From the NCBI GenBank assembly GCA_039565995.1, contig CP154795.1:2852001-2916000 (forward strand): a DNA stretch of 64,000 nt, written 5' to 3'. Positions within the stretch are counted from its first letter, which is position 1; each line of letters begins with the position of its first letter. A model generated the notes under the pieces. That model was not told the DNA's origin and did not search any database. It was given only the letters and a program-made list of their open reading frames with translations. Made by a program: the position numbers and the translations under genes. This document shows positions 1 to 10,171 of the stretch, piece by piece. This stretch comes from Propionibacteriaceae bacterium ZF39. GTDB lineage: Bacteria; Actinomycetota; Actinomycetes; Propionibacteriales; Propionibacteriaceae.

Positions 1-57
1 CCCACCGGCCGGTCCGGGGAGGGTCGGTGCAGGAACGAGAACACCGGCTCCGTCAGC

Positions 58-1350
58 TCAGTCGAGGAACTTCAGGAAGTCGGGCACATCGAGTTCGTCG
101 TCGTCCGCAGCCGGTCGGGGCTCGGGACGAGACTCCTGACGCGGCTCGGGACGCGAGTCCTGGCGCGGCTCGGGACGCGGTTCCGGGCGGTACTCGGGAC
201 GCGGTTCCGGACGGGTCTGCGGCTCGGGCTCACGGCGGAACTCGGGCTCACGGCGGAACTCGGGCTCGCGCCGGGGCTCGGGCTCGCGACGGGGGTCGGG
301 CCGGGTCTGGGTGGTCGCAGCCGGGCGGGAACCGCCGAACGGCGACTTGCCGGCACCGCCGGTCAGGCCGACATTGCGGGTCTCCTGCTTGCGAGGCGGT
401 TCACCGTTGGCGAAGCCGGCCGCGATGACCGTGACGCGCACCTCGTCACCCAGGGCATCGTCGATCACGGTGCCGAAGATGATGTTGGCGTCGTCGTGGG
501 CCGCTTCCTGGATCAGGTTGGCGGCGGCCGACACCTCGAAGAGGCCCATATCGGAGCCGCCCGCGATGGCGAGCAGCACGCCCTGGGCACCGTCGATGCT
601 GGATTCCAGCAGCGGCGACGACACGGCCATTTCGGCGGCCGCCCGGGCCCGGTCCTCGCCGCGGGCCGAGCCGATGCCCATGAGGGCCGAGCCGGCGTTC
701 GACATGATCGACTTCACGTCGGCGAAGTCGAGGTTGATCAGGCCCGGGGTGGTGATCAGGTCGGTGATGCCCGAGACGCCCTGCATGAGCACCTGGTCGG
801 CCTGCTTGAAGGCGTCCAGGATCGCGACCTGGTGGTCGGTCATCTGCAGGAGCTTGTCGTTGGGGATGACGATGAGGGTGTCGACCTCTTCGCGCAGGTT
901 CGCGATGCCCGTGTCGGCCTGGGTGGCGCGGCGGCGTCCCTCGAAGCCGAAGGGTCGGGTGACGACGCCGATGGTCAGGGCGCCGAGCGAGCGGGCGATG
1001 CGGGCCACGACGGGTGCGCCGCCCGTGCCCGTGCCGCCACCCTCACCGGCGGTGACGAAGACCATGTCCGCACCTTTGAGGACTTCTTCGATCTCGTCCG
1101 AGTGGTCCTCCGCGGCCTGCCGGCCCTTGTCGGGGTCGGCTCCGGCCCCCAGACCTCGCGTGAGTTCCCGACCGATGTCGAGCTTGACGTCCGCATCGCT
1201 CATGAGGAGCGCCTGCGCATCGGTATTGACGGCGATGAATTCCACGCCCCGCAGTCCGGACTCGATCATGCGGTTGACGGCGTTCACGCCACCCCCGCCG
1301 ACCCCTACGACTTTGATGACGGCGAGGTAATTCTGGGAAGGATTGACCAC
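58..1350 (-). CDS. ftsZ: Cell division GTPase FtsZ
   Basis: Tubulin-like GTPase that polymerises at midcell to form the Z ring. The 430-aa protein opens with the family N-terminus ([15 protein letters not shown]) and has the GTP-binding tubulin signature GGGTGTG at residues 104-110 and the catalytic T7 loop NLDFAD at 206-211. Residues about 345-415 form a disordered linker made almost only of R, P and E, built from repeats of REPE/RPEP type. The protein ends in the conserved C-terminal peptide [10 protein letters not shown] that binds partner proteins. The start is GTG at 1350, with AAGG about 12 nt upstream. It is the last gene of the dcw cluster, separated from ftsQ by 227 nt, so it probably has its own promoter. 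Confidence 0.98.
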   Translation of the reverse strand: MVNPSQNYLAVIKVVGVGGGGVNAVNRMIESGLRGVEFIAVNTDAQALLMSDADVKLDIGRELTRGLGAGADPDKGRQAAEDHSDEIEEVLKGADMVFVTAGEGGGTGTGGAPVVARIARSLGALTIGVVTRPFGFEGRRRATQADTGIANLREEVDTLIVIPNDKLLQMTDHQVAILDAFKQADQVLMQGVSGITDLITTPGLINLDFADVKSIMSNAGSALMGIGSARGEDRARAAAEMAVSSPLLESSIDGAQGVLLAIAGGSDMGLFEVSAAANLIQEAAHDDANIIFGTVIDDALGDEVRVTVIAAGFANGEPPRKQETRNVGLTGGAGKSPFGGSRPAATTQTRPDPRREPEPRREPEFRREPEFRREPEPQTRPEPRPEYRPEPRPEPRQDSRPEPRQESRPEPRPAADDDELDVPDFLKFLD

Positions 1351-1577
1351 GGAGGTTCCCGCCTTCTTTCTCCTGGGTACGGACAGCTTGGTGTGCCGGA
1401 TGTGGGGCCCCCCAAGCTGGTCCGCACGGGAGGGGAAGTCTGGGCTCGGCTCCGGCAGACCTCAGGCTATGAGACCCCCCACAGCACCGCCAACATATGA
1501 CCGGCGGTTGGGCGTGTTGACCTCAAGCTCTACTTCAGAGTGAGACCGAACCCTCAACGCTGTTCTGTTTCGGCCAG
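1351..1577 (-). promoter_or_regulatory. ftsQ-ftsZ intergenic region, probable ftsZ promoter
   Basis: This 227-nt gap has no supportable gene. On the minus strand, 1515-1560 carries closely spaced related words (GTTGAGG, CTTGAGG, GTCAAC), a type of AT-richer repeated motif I recall from the ftsZ upstream region of other actinobacteria. I could not place a -10 box with confidence. Its length, in a cluster where other genes nearly touch, supports a separate ftsZ promoter. Confidence 0.4.
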
Positions 1578-2291
1578 TCAGCGCGTACTCGGTCGCGCCG
1601 GGGCGCTGACATCGATGTGTTTCGCCGCGGTGCTGCGGACCAGGGCGAGGGCCACCTGGGCCTTGAGCCCCGCTTCCTCGGCGGAACCGAAGAAGATCTC
1701 CCGCTCCCCCCGCAGGTGGATGGTGATGGCGTCCCGCGAGGTGAAGCGCACCAACTCCGCCTGTTCGCGCAGCTCGATCGGCAACGCAGCGACGACAGCG
1801 GCCGCGGCCGTCAGCGTGCGTGGATCGTCCAGGGCTCCCAGTCCCTCGATCAATCCGTCGGGGCGGGGGCCGACGAACACTGCTCCGCTCGCGTCGACCA
1901 GCGTCGCGCGGTCCCCCTGGCCGATGGCGAAGACGGGGACGCGTTCGGTCACCGTGACGACCACCGTCGACGGCCATGCCCTCCGCACGTTCACGCGGTC
2001 CACCGCGGGCAGCGTGGTGACGCGCTCGGCGATCCCGCGTTCGTCGAGGCGCGCCATCGGCCTGCCGAGGGGCACCTCGGCGACGGTCGACACGGCTTCG
2101 GGTGTCAGCACAGCTGTGCCGCGCACCTCGACGGTGCGAACCGCCAGAACGGAGGAGAAGAACACGAGCCACGCCAACGCGCCCGCGATGAGCACCACCC
2201 CGATCGCGATCGCCAGGCGCAGGACTCGACGCCGGCGCGAGTCCTTCCGTCGCCTGCTCAGCCGGTCTGTGGCGTCCCTGAGCGTGCTCAC
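1578..2291 (-). CDS. ftsQ: Divisome protein FtsQ
   Basis: Bitopic division protein that links FtsB/FtsL to the early divisome. The 237-aa protein has a basic cytoplasmic head, one membrane helix at about residues 26-48, then a POTRA domain (V-RTVEVRGTAVLTPEAV) and an FtsQ beta domain. The length is normal for actinobacteria. The GTG start at 2291 overlaps the murC stop in a GTGA tetranucleotide, which implies translational coupling. Confidence 0.93.
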   Translation of the reverse strand: MSTLRDATDRLSRRRKDSRRRRVLRLAIAIGVVLIAGALAWLVFFSSVLAVRTVEVRGTAVLTPEAVSTVAEVPLGRPMARLDERGIAERVTTLPAVDRVNVRRAWPSTVVVTVTERVPVFAIGQGDRATLVDASGAVFVGPRPDGLIEGLGALDDPRTLTAAAAVVAALPIELREQAELVRFTSRDAITIHLRGEREIFFGSAEEAGLKAQVALALVRSTAAKHIDVSAPARPSTR

Positions 2292-3697
2292 CGGCCGCCT
2301 CGCGCGGCCAGCGCGGCGACCACTTCCGGGGCGATCCGAGTCACGTCACCTGCCCCCAGGGTCAGCACCACGTCACCCGGTCGGGCCAGGTCCGCCAACA
2401 CCGAGGGGACCTTGGCCCGGTCGTGGATCAGCCGCACCGAACCCCCGTGGCGCGCACAGGCATCGCCCACGAGCTCGCTCGTCACGCCCGGGACCGGGTC
2501 CTCCCGGGCCCCATAGATATCCATGAGCACGACCTCGTCGGCCGCCGCGAGCGCTGCACCGAACTCGTCCGCGAAATCCTTGGTCCGGCTGTAGAGGTGC
2601 GGCTGGAAGCAGGCGATCACCCGGCCGCCGCGTTCGCGTACGCCCGACCGGGCCGCTCCGAGCGTCGCGGCCACCTCCGTCGGATGGTGGGCGTAGTCGT
2701 CGACCACATCGATGCCGTCGTGGCTGCCGACACCCATGAACCGACGATGCGTGCCGCGGAACGTACGCATGGCCGCCGCGGCGTCATGCAGATCGACGCC
2801 CAGGCTGTGGGCCGCCAGCACGGCGGCTGCGGCATTGGCGATGTTGAACCGCCCGGGCACGGCCAGCTCGAGTGGCACCTCGCCCAGCCGGGCGCTCACG
2901 CGGAAACCGGACTGCTGCAGGTCCGTCACCGGGACGCGCGCTCCCGGTTCCTCACCGAAGGTGATCCAGGCATGGTCGACTCCCGCCCGGCGCACCGCGC
3001 GTACGCCCGGGTCGTCGCTGTTGGCCACGACATGCGTCGCACGGGCTGCGAAGGTGCGGAAGCCGTCGAGATAGGCCTCCGGAGTACGCCAGTTGTCGAG
3101 GTGGTCGGCCTCGATATTGGTGATGACAGCCGTGTCGGCCGGGTATTGCAGGAACGATCCGTCGGACTCGTCGGCTTCCACCACGAACGGCCCGGTGCCG
3201 AGGCGGAAGGACGGAGCACCTCCGGCAAGCGGGGCGCCGATGACATAGCCCGGATCCGTATCGCACTCGACCAACAGGTGCGCGAGCATGCCGCTCGTGG
3301 TGGTCTTGCCATGGGTGCCGGTGACGGCGACGCCCTTGCGGCCCAGCATCAGTGCGCCCAGGGCCGCACTGCGATGCCAGATGCACAGGCCGCGAGCCCG
3401 GGCCGCGACGAGTTCCGGATTGTCCTCGCGGATCGCCGACGACACGACGACGGTCTCCGCGTCCTGCAGCTGTTCGGCTGCATGACCCACATGGACCCGG
3501 ACACCGGCAGCGGCCAGCTCAGCCAGGACCGGCGAATCCGCCTGGTCGGATCCGGACACGCGCGAGCCGAGCTGGGCATAGAGGGCCGCGATCCCGCTCA
3601 TGCCGGCACCGCCGACCGCGATGAAATGCACCGGCCCCAGTTGCTGGGGCGGGACGAGGTCGACGGGCGGAATCAGGGCGCCGAAGATGCTGCTCAC
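2288..3697 (-). CDS. murC: UDP-N-acetylmuramate--L-alanine ligase MurC
   Basis: Cytoplasmic Mur ligase that adds L-alanine to UDP-MurNAc using ATP. The N-terminal Rossmann motif GGAGMSGIA is near residue 29, the P-loop GTHGKTTT follows in the central domain, and the Mur ligase C-terminal domain contains DDYAHHPTE. I place the start at GTG 3697, 10 nt after the murG stop. The open frame extends to 3760, but that extension lies inside murG and has no Mur homology. The predicted protein is 469 aa, typical for MurC. Confidence 0.95.
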   Translation of the reverse strand: MSSIFGALIPPVDLVPPQQLGPVHFIAVGGAGMSGIAALYAQLGSRVSGSDQADSPVLAELAAAGVRVHVGHAAEQLQDAETVVVSSAIREDNPELVAARARGLCIWHRSAALGALMLGRKGVAVTGTHGKTTTSGMLAHLLVECDTDPGYVIGAPLAGGAPSFRLGTGPFVVEADESDGSFLQYPADTAVITNIEADHLDNWRTPEAYLDGFRTFAARATHVVANSDDPGVRAVRRAGVDHAWITFGEEPGARVPVTDLQQSGFRVSARLGEVPLELAVPGRFNIANAAAAVLAAHSLGVDLHDAAAAMRTFRGTHRRFMGVGSHDGIDVVDDYAHHPTEVAATLGAARSGVRERGGRVIACFQPHLYSRTKDFADEFGAALAAADEVVLMDIYGAREDPVPGVTSELVGDACARHGGSVRLIHDRAKVPSVLADLARPGDVVLTLGAGDVTRIAPEVVAALAARGGR

Positions 3698-3707
3698 GGG
3701 TGGATGG

Positions 3708-4805
3708 TCACCGCCTCCGGGCCGCGGCCAGCACGCGCTGGGCGAGCACCTGGGCCGCATCGGCGGGCATGAGCTCGCGACCGGCCCGGCTCATCGCGTC
3801 GAGCTTGTCGCGGCCTTTGATGAGGGTGGGGATTTCCGCATGGAGCCATCGAGCGGAAAGGGCGGAATCCTCCAACAGGCGGGCGCCACCGGCCACGACG
3901 AGCGACTCGGCATTGCGGGCCTGCTCACCGTTGCCGTGCGGCAACGGTACGAGCACCGTCGGAAGACCCACGACTGCGGTCTCGACCACCGTCCCCGCCC
4001 CGGAGCGACCCAGCATCAGGTCCCCTGCCGCGTACGCATCCTCCATGGCATCGACGTAGGCGACCGGGCGATAGACCGCACCGGTCTCGGCATCGGTGAC
4101 CGCCACGGTCTCGCTGGTGAAATTCTTCTGGCCCAACACATGAAGGATCTGGATGCCCTCCGCCAGGAGCTTCGGGAAGGCCTCGGTCACGGCTTCATTG
4201 ATCGAGCGGGCCCCCTGGGACCCACCGGACACAAGGAGGACCGGCAGCTGGGGATTGAGATCGAACGAGCGGCAGGCCCGCTCATGCTCGGCGGCGCGAT
4301 CGAGACCCGCGATCTCGGGGCGCAGGGGCAGTCCGATGAACTCGGCCCCGGTGAGCGGAGTATCTGGAAAGGTCGTATAGATCTCGGCTCCCAGCCGGGT
4401 GGCCACCTTGTTGGCGAGCCCGGGGATCGCGTTCTGCTCATGGACGACGATGGGCAGCTTGAGCTGCTTCGCGGCGAGATAGGCCGGCATGGCGACATAG
4501 CCGCCGAAGCCGACGAGCACGTCGGCCCGGGCCTCACGGAGGATCGCCTTGGCCCGGTTGACCGCACCCAGGAGCCGCACGGGCACCTTGAACAGGTCGG
4601 GCGAGGGCTTGCGCGGCAGCGGCACGGGCGGCACCAGCTTGAGCTCGAGCCCGGCGGCCGGGATGACACGGGTCTCGAGCCCCTTCGGCGTACCGATCAC
4701 GACGATCCCCGAATCGGGGGCCGCCGCCGTGATCGCATGTGCGGTCGCGATCAGGGGCGAGGTGTGGCCGGCGGTCCCACCGCCGGCCAGCGCAATGTTC
4801 ACCAT
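3708..4805 (-). CDS. murG: Lipid II synthase MurG (GlcNAc transferase)
   Basis: Membrane-associated GT28 glycosyltransferase that transfers GlcNAc from UDP-GlcNAc to lipid I, giving lipid II. The 365-aa protein carries the N-terminal glycine-rich loop GGGTAGH (8-14), the donor-site motif LLVSGGSQGARSIN and the late motif LMLGRSGAGTVVE, followed by PLPHGNGEQARNA. It starts with ATG at 4805, 61 nt after ftsW, and lies between ftsW and murC as in other dcw clusters. Confidence 0.97.
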   Translation of the reverse strand: MVNIALAGGGTAGHTSPLIATAHAITAAAPDSGIVVIGTPKGLETRVIPAAGLELKLVPPVPLPRKPSPDLFKVPVRLLGAVNRAKAILREARADVLVGFGGYVAMPAYLAAKQLKLPIVVHEQNAIPGLANKVATRLGAEIYTTFPDTPLTGAEFIGLPLRPEIAGLDRAAEHERACRSFDLNPQLPVLLVSGGSQGARSINEAVTEAFPKLLAEGIQILHVLGQKNFTSETVAVTDAETGAVYRPVAYVDAMEDAYAAGDLMLGRSGAGTVVETAVVGLPTVLVPLPHGNGEQARNAESLVVAGGARLLEDSALSARWLHAEIPTLIKGRDKLDAMSRAGRELMPADAAQVLAQRVLAAARRR

Positions 4806-4866
4806 GGCAGCTCTCCGTCTTTTCGTCGATCATCATCGGGCAGCCCGGGGCCCGGACCCTGGGGGC

Positions 4867-6156
4867 TCAGCCGCGACGGCTGCCGACCACGGTGGTCATC
4901 CGTGGCTGCTGCGGTCGCCGCTGCTTCCCCGCCAACAGGGCCCGCGCCTCGGGCTCGTGGCGGGCACACGCCAGCAACACACCGAGGGCCATCAGGTTGG
5001 CCAACAGGGCATTGCCGCCGTAGGACACCAACGGTAGTGGTACGCCCAGCACCGGCAACATGCGGAGCACGACCATGAGGTTGACCATGGCCTGGAACAT
5101 GAACCAGGTGGTGATCCCGGCCGCGGTCACGCGGCAGAACAGGGACTCCGAGCGCAGTGCGATGCGGAACCCGGCCACACCGAGAACCACGAACAGGCCG
5201 AGGACGGCGATCGCCCCGACCAGCCCGAGTTCCTCACCGATCACGGCGAAAATGAAGTCGGTGTGGGCCTCGGGGAGGCTCCCCCATTTCTGGCGCGACG
5301 CACCCAGCGTCACGCCCCACCAGCCACCGGTGGCCAGGGCATACACCCCGACGGTGGCCTGCATGTTGGCGCCGCCGGTGTCATGGGAGGGGTTGAGGAA
5401 GGCCATGAACCGCCGCATGCGGTTGGGGCTCGTGATGGTCATGATGGCGATGCCGGTCGCGCCGACGGCCGCCATCGCGGCGAGCAGGCGCCAGGGGGTC
5501 CCGACCACGAACAGGATGCCCGCCAGGATGGCGATCAGGATCATCGCCGTGCCCATGTCGCCCTGGAACACGATCATCAGGATGATGAGCCCGACCCCGG
5601 GAAGCAGCGGCATCAGCAGATAGCGGACGAAGTGCAACCGCTTCGCATTCATCGTCAGGATATGGGCCGCCCAGATGATGATGGCGAGCTTGGCGTACTC
5701 CGACGGCTGCACGCGCAGCAGGGACGTGCCGAACTCGAGCCAGTTGCGGTTGCCGCCGACCGACACACCGAGGGGCGTGTAGACGAGCAGCAACATGACG
5801 AACGCAACACCCATGGCGGGCCAGGCGAGCAGGCGCAGCTTCTCGACGCTCAGCCGGGCGAGGAAGAAGGCGGCCACCAGGCCGACCACCAGGAACGCAA
5901 CCTGGCGCTTGACGAAATAGAACGAGTCGCCGCCATAGTTCATGTACGCGAACACGCTCGAGGCCGACAGCACCATCATCACGCCGAGCGTGATGAGGAG
6001 GCCGGCCGAGACGAGCACCAGATAGAAGTTGGCCAGCGGCGCGTTCAGCAGCTGCCTGATCCACGAACCCGTCGACCGCGTCACTGCCTGCAGTGTGCGG
6101 GTGGGTTCGGGATCACCCGAGGTGGAGGTCGAACCCGGGGAAGAAAGGATCGCCAC
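4867..6156 (-). CDS. ftsW: Septal peptidoglycan polymerase FtsW
   Basis: SEDS-family glycosyltransferase that polymerises lipid II at the septum together with the class B PBP FtsI. The 429-aa protein has a cytoplasmic N-terminus, about ten hydrophobic segments and SEDS landmarks: FVKRQ after the second segment, VQPSEYAKLA, FQGDMGTAMI and the C-terminal LPLVSYGGNALLANL. The GTG start at 6156 has a purine-rich GGGGGG just upstream. It lies 15 nt after murD. Confidence 0.95.
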   Translation of the reverse strand: MAILSSPGSTSTSGDPEPTRTLQAVTRSTGSWIRQLLNAPLANFYLVLVSAGLLITLGVMMVLSASSVFAYMNYGGDSFYFVKRQVAFLVVGLVAAFFLARLSVEKLRLLAWPAMGVAFVMLLLVYTPLGVSVGGNRNWLEFGTSLLRVQPSEYAKLAIIIWAAHILTMNAKRLHFVRYLLMPLLPGVGLIILMIVFQGDMGTAMILIAILAGILFVVGTPWRLLAAMAAVGATGIAIMTITSPNRMRRFMAFLNPSHDTGGANMQATVGVYALATGGWWGVTLGASRQKWGSLPEAHTDFIFAVIGEELGLVGAIAVLGLFVVLGVAGFRIALRSESLFCRVTAAGITTWFMFQAMVNLMVVLRMLPVLGVPLPLVSYGGNALLANLMALGVLLACARHEPEARALLAGKQRRPQQPRMTTVVGSRRG

Positions 6157-6171
6157 CGTCCCCCCTTCCTG

Positions 6172-7641
6172 TTATGCCGGTCCGGTCCGCTTTCGCACTT
6201 CTGCGGCGAACGCGTCGCCGCGCTCCCCGTAGGAGCTGAACATGTCGAGGCTGGCGCAACCCGGAGCCAACAGGACGGTGTCTCCCGGCTGGGCCATCGA
6301 GGCTGCCGCCTCGACCACCTCGGTCATGGCACCAGTCTCGGTGGAATCGACCACGATGACCGGGACCTCGGGCGCGTGTTGGGAAAGTGCGGCGCGAATG
6401 ACCTCGCGGTCGACCCCGAGAAGCACGGCGCCCCGCAGGCGCTTGGCCATGGCCGGGACGAGTTCGTCGAACGACGTGCCCTTGGCCTGTCCCCCGGCGA
6501 TCCAGACGATCGAATCGAAGGCCTGCATGCTGGAGGCCGCCGCGGCGGGATTGGTGGCCTTGGAGTCGTCGACCCACGTGATGCCGTCGGCTTCGGCGAC
6601 GGTCTCGATCCGGTGCCCGCCGAGCTTGAGGTTGCGCAGACCGTCGCGCACCGACGTCGCGCGTACGCCGAGACTGCGCGCGAGGGCCGCCGCTGCGAGT
6701 GCATTGGCGACGTTGTGGGGCGCGAAGGGTCGGACATCGTCGACCTTGGCCAGCTCGAGCGCGGAGGTCTTGCGCTGCTCGACGAAGGCGCGGTCGACCA
6801 GGAGGTCGTCGACGACGCCGAGCATCGACATGCCGGGCGTACCCAGGGTGAAGCCGATCGCCCGGGCGCCCTCGGTGACGTCGGCTTCCTCGACCATGCG
6901 CTCGGTGGCGGGGTCGGCGACGTTGTAGACACAGGAGTGGGTCACGCGTTCGTAGATGCGAGCCTTGTCGGCGGCATATTCGTCCAGGTCGGCATGCCAC
7001 TCCAGGTGGTCGGGCTCGAGGTTGAGCACCGCCGCCGAATGCAGCTGGAGCGAATGGCTGTAGTGGAGCTGGAAGCTCGACAGCTCGACGACGAACACGT
7101 CATACCGCGTGTCCGTGTCGAGCACCGCCTCCATCACCGGGCGGCCGACGTTGCCGACGAGCGCCACCGACTTGCCGTCGGCCGTGAGGATCGACTCGAG
7201 CATCTGCACCGTGGTGGTCTTGCCGTTGGTGCCGGTCACGGCCAGCCAGGGGGTCCGCTCGGGAGCGGGGAGATGGGCCGTGGACAGTTGCCAGGCGAGC
7301 TCGATCTCCGACCAGATGGGTACGCCAGCCGCGGCGGCCGCGGCCAGCACGCCCGTGGTCGGGCGCAGGCCGGGCGACGTCACGACCAGATCGAAGCCCT
7401 CGGGCAGTTCGGCGGTGGAGCCTGGACCGAGTCGCACCTCGGCACCGAGCGTCCGCAGCAGGCCGGCCGAATCCTCGTTGCGCTCCGAGGCGTTGTCATC
7501 GACGACGAGCACGTCGGCGCCCGCGGCCAGCAAGCCGTCTGCGGCCGCCATCCCGGAGCGGCCGAGACCGGCCACGAGAACCCGTTTTCCGGCGACGGGA
7601 AGGGTGTTGAGATCCGGCCCGGTGCCGAAGAACTCGCTCAC
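6172..7641 (-). CDS. murD: UDP-N-acetylmuramoyl-L-alanine--D-glutamate ligase MurD
   Basis: Cytoplasmic Mur ligase that adds D-glutamate to UDP-MurNAc-L-Ala. It has an N-terminal Rossmann motif [10 protein letters not shown], the P-loop TGTNGKTTT, the [11 protein letters not shown] motif and the C-terminal [13 protein letters not shown] that is typical of MurD. I choose GTG 7641, which overlaps the mraY stop as GTGA, over the upstream in-frame codon at 7656. The product is 489 aa. Confidence 0.96.
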   Translation of the reverse strand: MSEFFGTGPDLNTLPVAGKRVLVAGLGRSGMAAADGLLAAGADVLVVDDNASERNEDSAGLLRTLGAEVRLGPGSTAELPEGFDLVVTSPGLRPTTGVLAAAAAAGVPIWSEIELAWQLSTAHLPAPERTPWLAVTGTNGKTTTVQMLESILTADGKSVALVGNVGRPVMEAVLDTDTRYDVFVVELSSFQLHYSHSLQLHSAAVLNLEPDHLEWHADLDEYAADKARIYERVTHSCVYNVADPATERMVEEADVTEGARAIGFTLGTPGMSMLGVVDDLLVDRAFVEQRKTSALELAKVDDVRPFAPHNVANALAAAALARSLGVRATSVRDGLRNLKLGGHRIETVAEADGITWVDDSKATNPAAAASSMQAFDSIVWIAGGQAKGTSFDELVPAMAKRLRGAVLLGVDREVIRAALSQHAPEVPVIVVDSTETGAMTEVVEAAASMAQPGDTVLLAPGCASLDMFSSYGERGDAFAAEVRKRTGPA

Positions 7642-8708
7642 AGACCAACCACCCATTCCGCATAGAAGATGCCGAGGCCGAGGCTCACGAAGATGCCGCA
7701 GATGATCCAGAACCGCACCACGATCGTGGACTCACCCCAGCCCATCAGCTCGAAGTGATGCTGCAGGGGCGCCATCTTGAACAGGCGTTTGCCCTTGGTC
7801 AGCTTGAAGAAGCCGACCTGGAGGATGACCGACATCGTGATGATGACGAAGAGGCCGCCGAGGATCACGAGCAGCAGTTCGGTGCGGGTGAAGATGGCCA
7901 GCGCGGCCAGGGCCCCACCCAGGGAGAGCGAGCCGGAGTCGCCCATGAAGATCTTGGCCGGTTTGGTGTTCCACCACAGGAAGGCGAAACAGGACGCGGC
8001 GAGCGCCACGGCGACCACGGCCAGGTCATGCGGATCGCGCACCTCATAACACTTGGCGCTGGCGGTCGAGAGCGAGGCGCACGACTGGTTGTATTGCCAC
8101 AGGTTGATCAGCACGTAGGCACCGAAGACCATCGTGCTGGCGCCGGTGGCGAGCCCGTCCAGGCCATCGGTGAGGTTGACCGCGTTCGTCGCCGCCGCGA
8201 CGAGCAGGACGATCCACACCACCGCCAGGATCAGCGGCAGCACGAGCCAGGGAATGTCCCGCAGGAAGGACACGGCCGCCGAGGCCGGCGTCACTCCCCG
8301 CTCATCGGGGAACTGCAACGCCAGGATGCCGAACGACACCGCGACCAGGGACTGGCCGATCAGCTTGGCCTTCGAGTCGAGGCCCAGCGAGCGCTGCCGC
8401 GAGATCTTGGTCCAGTCATCCAGGAAGCCGACGAGACCGGCACCCAGGAACAGATAGAGCACCAACAGGCCCGAGGCCGTCGGAGGACGCCACGTCACGA
8501 GGTGGGCCAGGAAGTAGGCGGCCACCACCGAGATCATGATGACGATGCCGCCCATCGTGGGCGTACCCCGCTTGGTGTGGTGCGCGGTGGGCCCGTCGTC
8601 GCGGATGAACTGCCCATAGCCGTGCTTGACCAGGATGCCGATCGCCGCCCGGGTCCCCAACAGGGTGAAGACCATCGCGGCGGCGGCCGCGAACAGGATT
8701 GTCTTCAC
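7638..8708 (-). CDS. mraY: Phospho-N-acetylmuramoyl-pentapeptide transferase MraY
   Basis: Polytopic membrane enzyme that links phospho-MurNAc-pentapeptide to undecaprenyl phosphate, forming lipid I. The 356-aa protein has about ten membrane helices and family motifs [32 protein letters not shown] and FMGDSGSL. The histidine triad PLQHHFE lies near the C-terminus. The GTG start at 8708 overlaps the murF stop (GTGA), and its own stop overlaps the murD start in the same way. Confidence 0.97.
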   Translation of the reverse strand: MKTILFAAAAAMVFTLLGTRAAIGILVKHGYGQFIRDDGPTAHHTKRGTPTMGGIVIMISVVAAYFLAHLVTWRPPTASGLLVLYLFLGAGLVGFLDDWTKISRQRSLGLDSKAKLIGQSLVAVSFGILALQFPDERGVTPASAAVSFLRDIPWLVLPLILAVVWIVLLVAAATNAVNLTDGLDGLATGASTMVFGAYVLINLWQYNQSCASLSTASAKCYEVRDPHDLAVVAVALAASCFAFLWWNTKPAKIFMGDSGSLSLGGALAALAIFTRTELLLVILGGLFVIITMSVILQVGFFKLTKGKRLFKMAPLQHHFELMGWGESTIVVRFWIICGIFVSLGLGIFYAEWVVGL

Positions 8709-10171
8709 TGCACCACTCCAGTTGTGTCATCGCCCACCGCCAGAAGGGCGTCGGCCACCTTTTCCAGCCCCACGGCCCGTGATGCTTTCACCAACATGAC
8801 GTCACCCGGGGCGGGTGTGGCCAGCTCGGCCGCGTGGGCCGCGTCCCGCGCTGTCATGGGCGCTGGACAGCCGGCTGCCCAGGCACTCGTCTTCATGTCG
8901 TCCGCGAACTCCCCAAGCGCGATCAGGTGATCGATCTGCAACGAACCGACCGCTCGTGCAATGGCCACGTGCTCGTCCAGCGAGGTCTCTCCCAGTTCGA
9001 ACATCTGCCCCAGTATCGCCCAACTGCGAATGCCGGGTTGCCGTGTCCGTCGGCGTCGGGTGATGCGGGCGAGAGTGTCGAGGGCCGCCAGCATCGAGTC
9101 GGGATTGGCGTTGTAGGCGTCGTTGACGACGATCACGCCATCGGTGCGCTCCGAGACCTCCATCCGCCAGCGGGACTGGGGGGTCGCCTCCGACAGGGCC
9201 CTGGCAACCTCCGGCAGTTCCATGCCTGCGCACAGTGCGGCAGCCGCTGCCGCGGCCGCGTTCCCCACGTGGTGACGCCCGACGAGGCGGAGCGCGACGT
9301 CGGCGGCCTGCGGTTCGGTGCCGGTGCGTTCGACCCGGAGAGTGAACGAATGCCGGTCCACCTCGTCGGCGGTCACGCCATCGGCCCACACGATCAGATC
9401 GGCGGCCGTGTCGGGGCGACCCCCTCCCGAGAAGAGTGCGACGCGGGCGCGCGTACGCGATGCCATCGCCACCACCCGGCGGTCGGTGCCGTTGAGGACG
9501 GCCCAGCCATCCGCCGGCAGGGCCTCCACGAGTTCGCCCTTCGCCTCGGCGATGGCCCCTTGGCTGCCGAACTCCCCCACATGGGCATGGCCCACGTTAA
9601 GGACCACGCCGATCGACGGTGGGGTCAGGGAGCAGAGATACCGGATGTGGCCGATCCCCCGGGCCCCCATCTCGCTGACCAGGAAGCGGGTCGAGTCGTT
9701 GACCCGGGTGGCGGTGAGGGGTACGCCGATCTCGTTGTTGAACGACCCCTGGGGCGCGACGGTCTCGCCGTGGCCGGACAGCACCTGCGCCACCAGGTCC
9801 TTGGTCGACGTCTTGCCCTGGGAGCCGGTGATACCGATGACGGCGAGTCCCGGGTGTTCGGTGAGGTGTCGGGCCAGTTTCCCGAGCGCGGTCGTCTGGT
9901 CGGCCACGATCACGCAGCCGGCGGCGACCTCGGGATCGAGATCCGCAGGCACGTGCTGGCAGAGCGTGGCGACGGCCCCGAGCTCGGCGGCCTTCGCGAT
10001 GTAGTTGTGGCCGTCGACCTGTTCACCGGCAAAGGCGACGAACAGCGTCCCGGGCGTGGCCTCCCGGGAGTCGATGACGACATCGGGACCGACGAGACGG
10101 TCGGCGGCGGCCTCATCGTGCAGCCTGCCGTCCACCACCTCCGCGAGTCGGCGGAGAGTCAGCTTCTCCAT
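8705..10171 (-). CDS. murF: UDP-MurNAc-tripeptide--D-Ala-D-Ala ligase MurF
   Basis: Last cytoplasmic Mur ligase, which adds D-alanyl-D-alanine to the tripeptide precursor. Visible motifs are [14 protein letters not shown] in the N-terminal domain, the P-loop [24 protein letters not shown] and [14 protein letters not shown] set the start at ATG 10171, which shares one base with the murE stop (TGATG). An upstream in-frame start at 10198 would lie inside murE. The product is 488 aa. Confidence 0.95.
   Translation of the reverse strand: MEKLTLRRLAEVVDGRLHDEAAADRLVGPDVVIDSREATPGTLFVAFAGEQVDGHNYIAKAAELGAVATLCQHVPADLDPEVAAGCVIVADQTTALGKLARHLTEHPGLAVIGITGSQGKTSTKDLVAQVLSGHGETVAPQGSFNNEIGVPLTATRVNDSTRFLVSEMGARGIGHIRYLCSLTPPSIGVVLNVGHAHVGEFGSQGAIAEAKGELVEALPADGWAVLNGTDRRVVAMASRTRARVALFSGGGRPDTAADLIVWADGVTADEVDRHSFTLRVERTGTEPQAADVALRLVGRHHVGNAAAAAAAALCAGMELPEVARALSEATPQSRWRMEVSERTDGVIVVNDAYNANPDSMLAALDTLARITRRRRTRQPGIRSWAILGQMFELGETSLDEHVAIARAVGSLQIDHLIALGEFADDMKTSAWAAGCPAPMTARDAAHAAELATPAPGDVMLVKASRAVGLEKVADALLAVGDDTTGVVQ

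Noticed and set aside
150-300. Repeats in ftsZ as a possible CRISPR array
   Set aside because: The repeats are short, in frame and encode the Arg/Pro/Glu linker. There are no spacers of uniform length and no cas genes.
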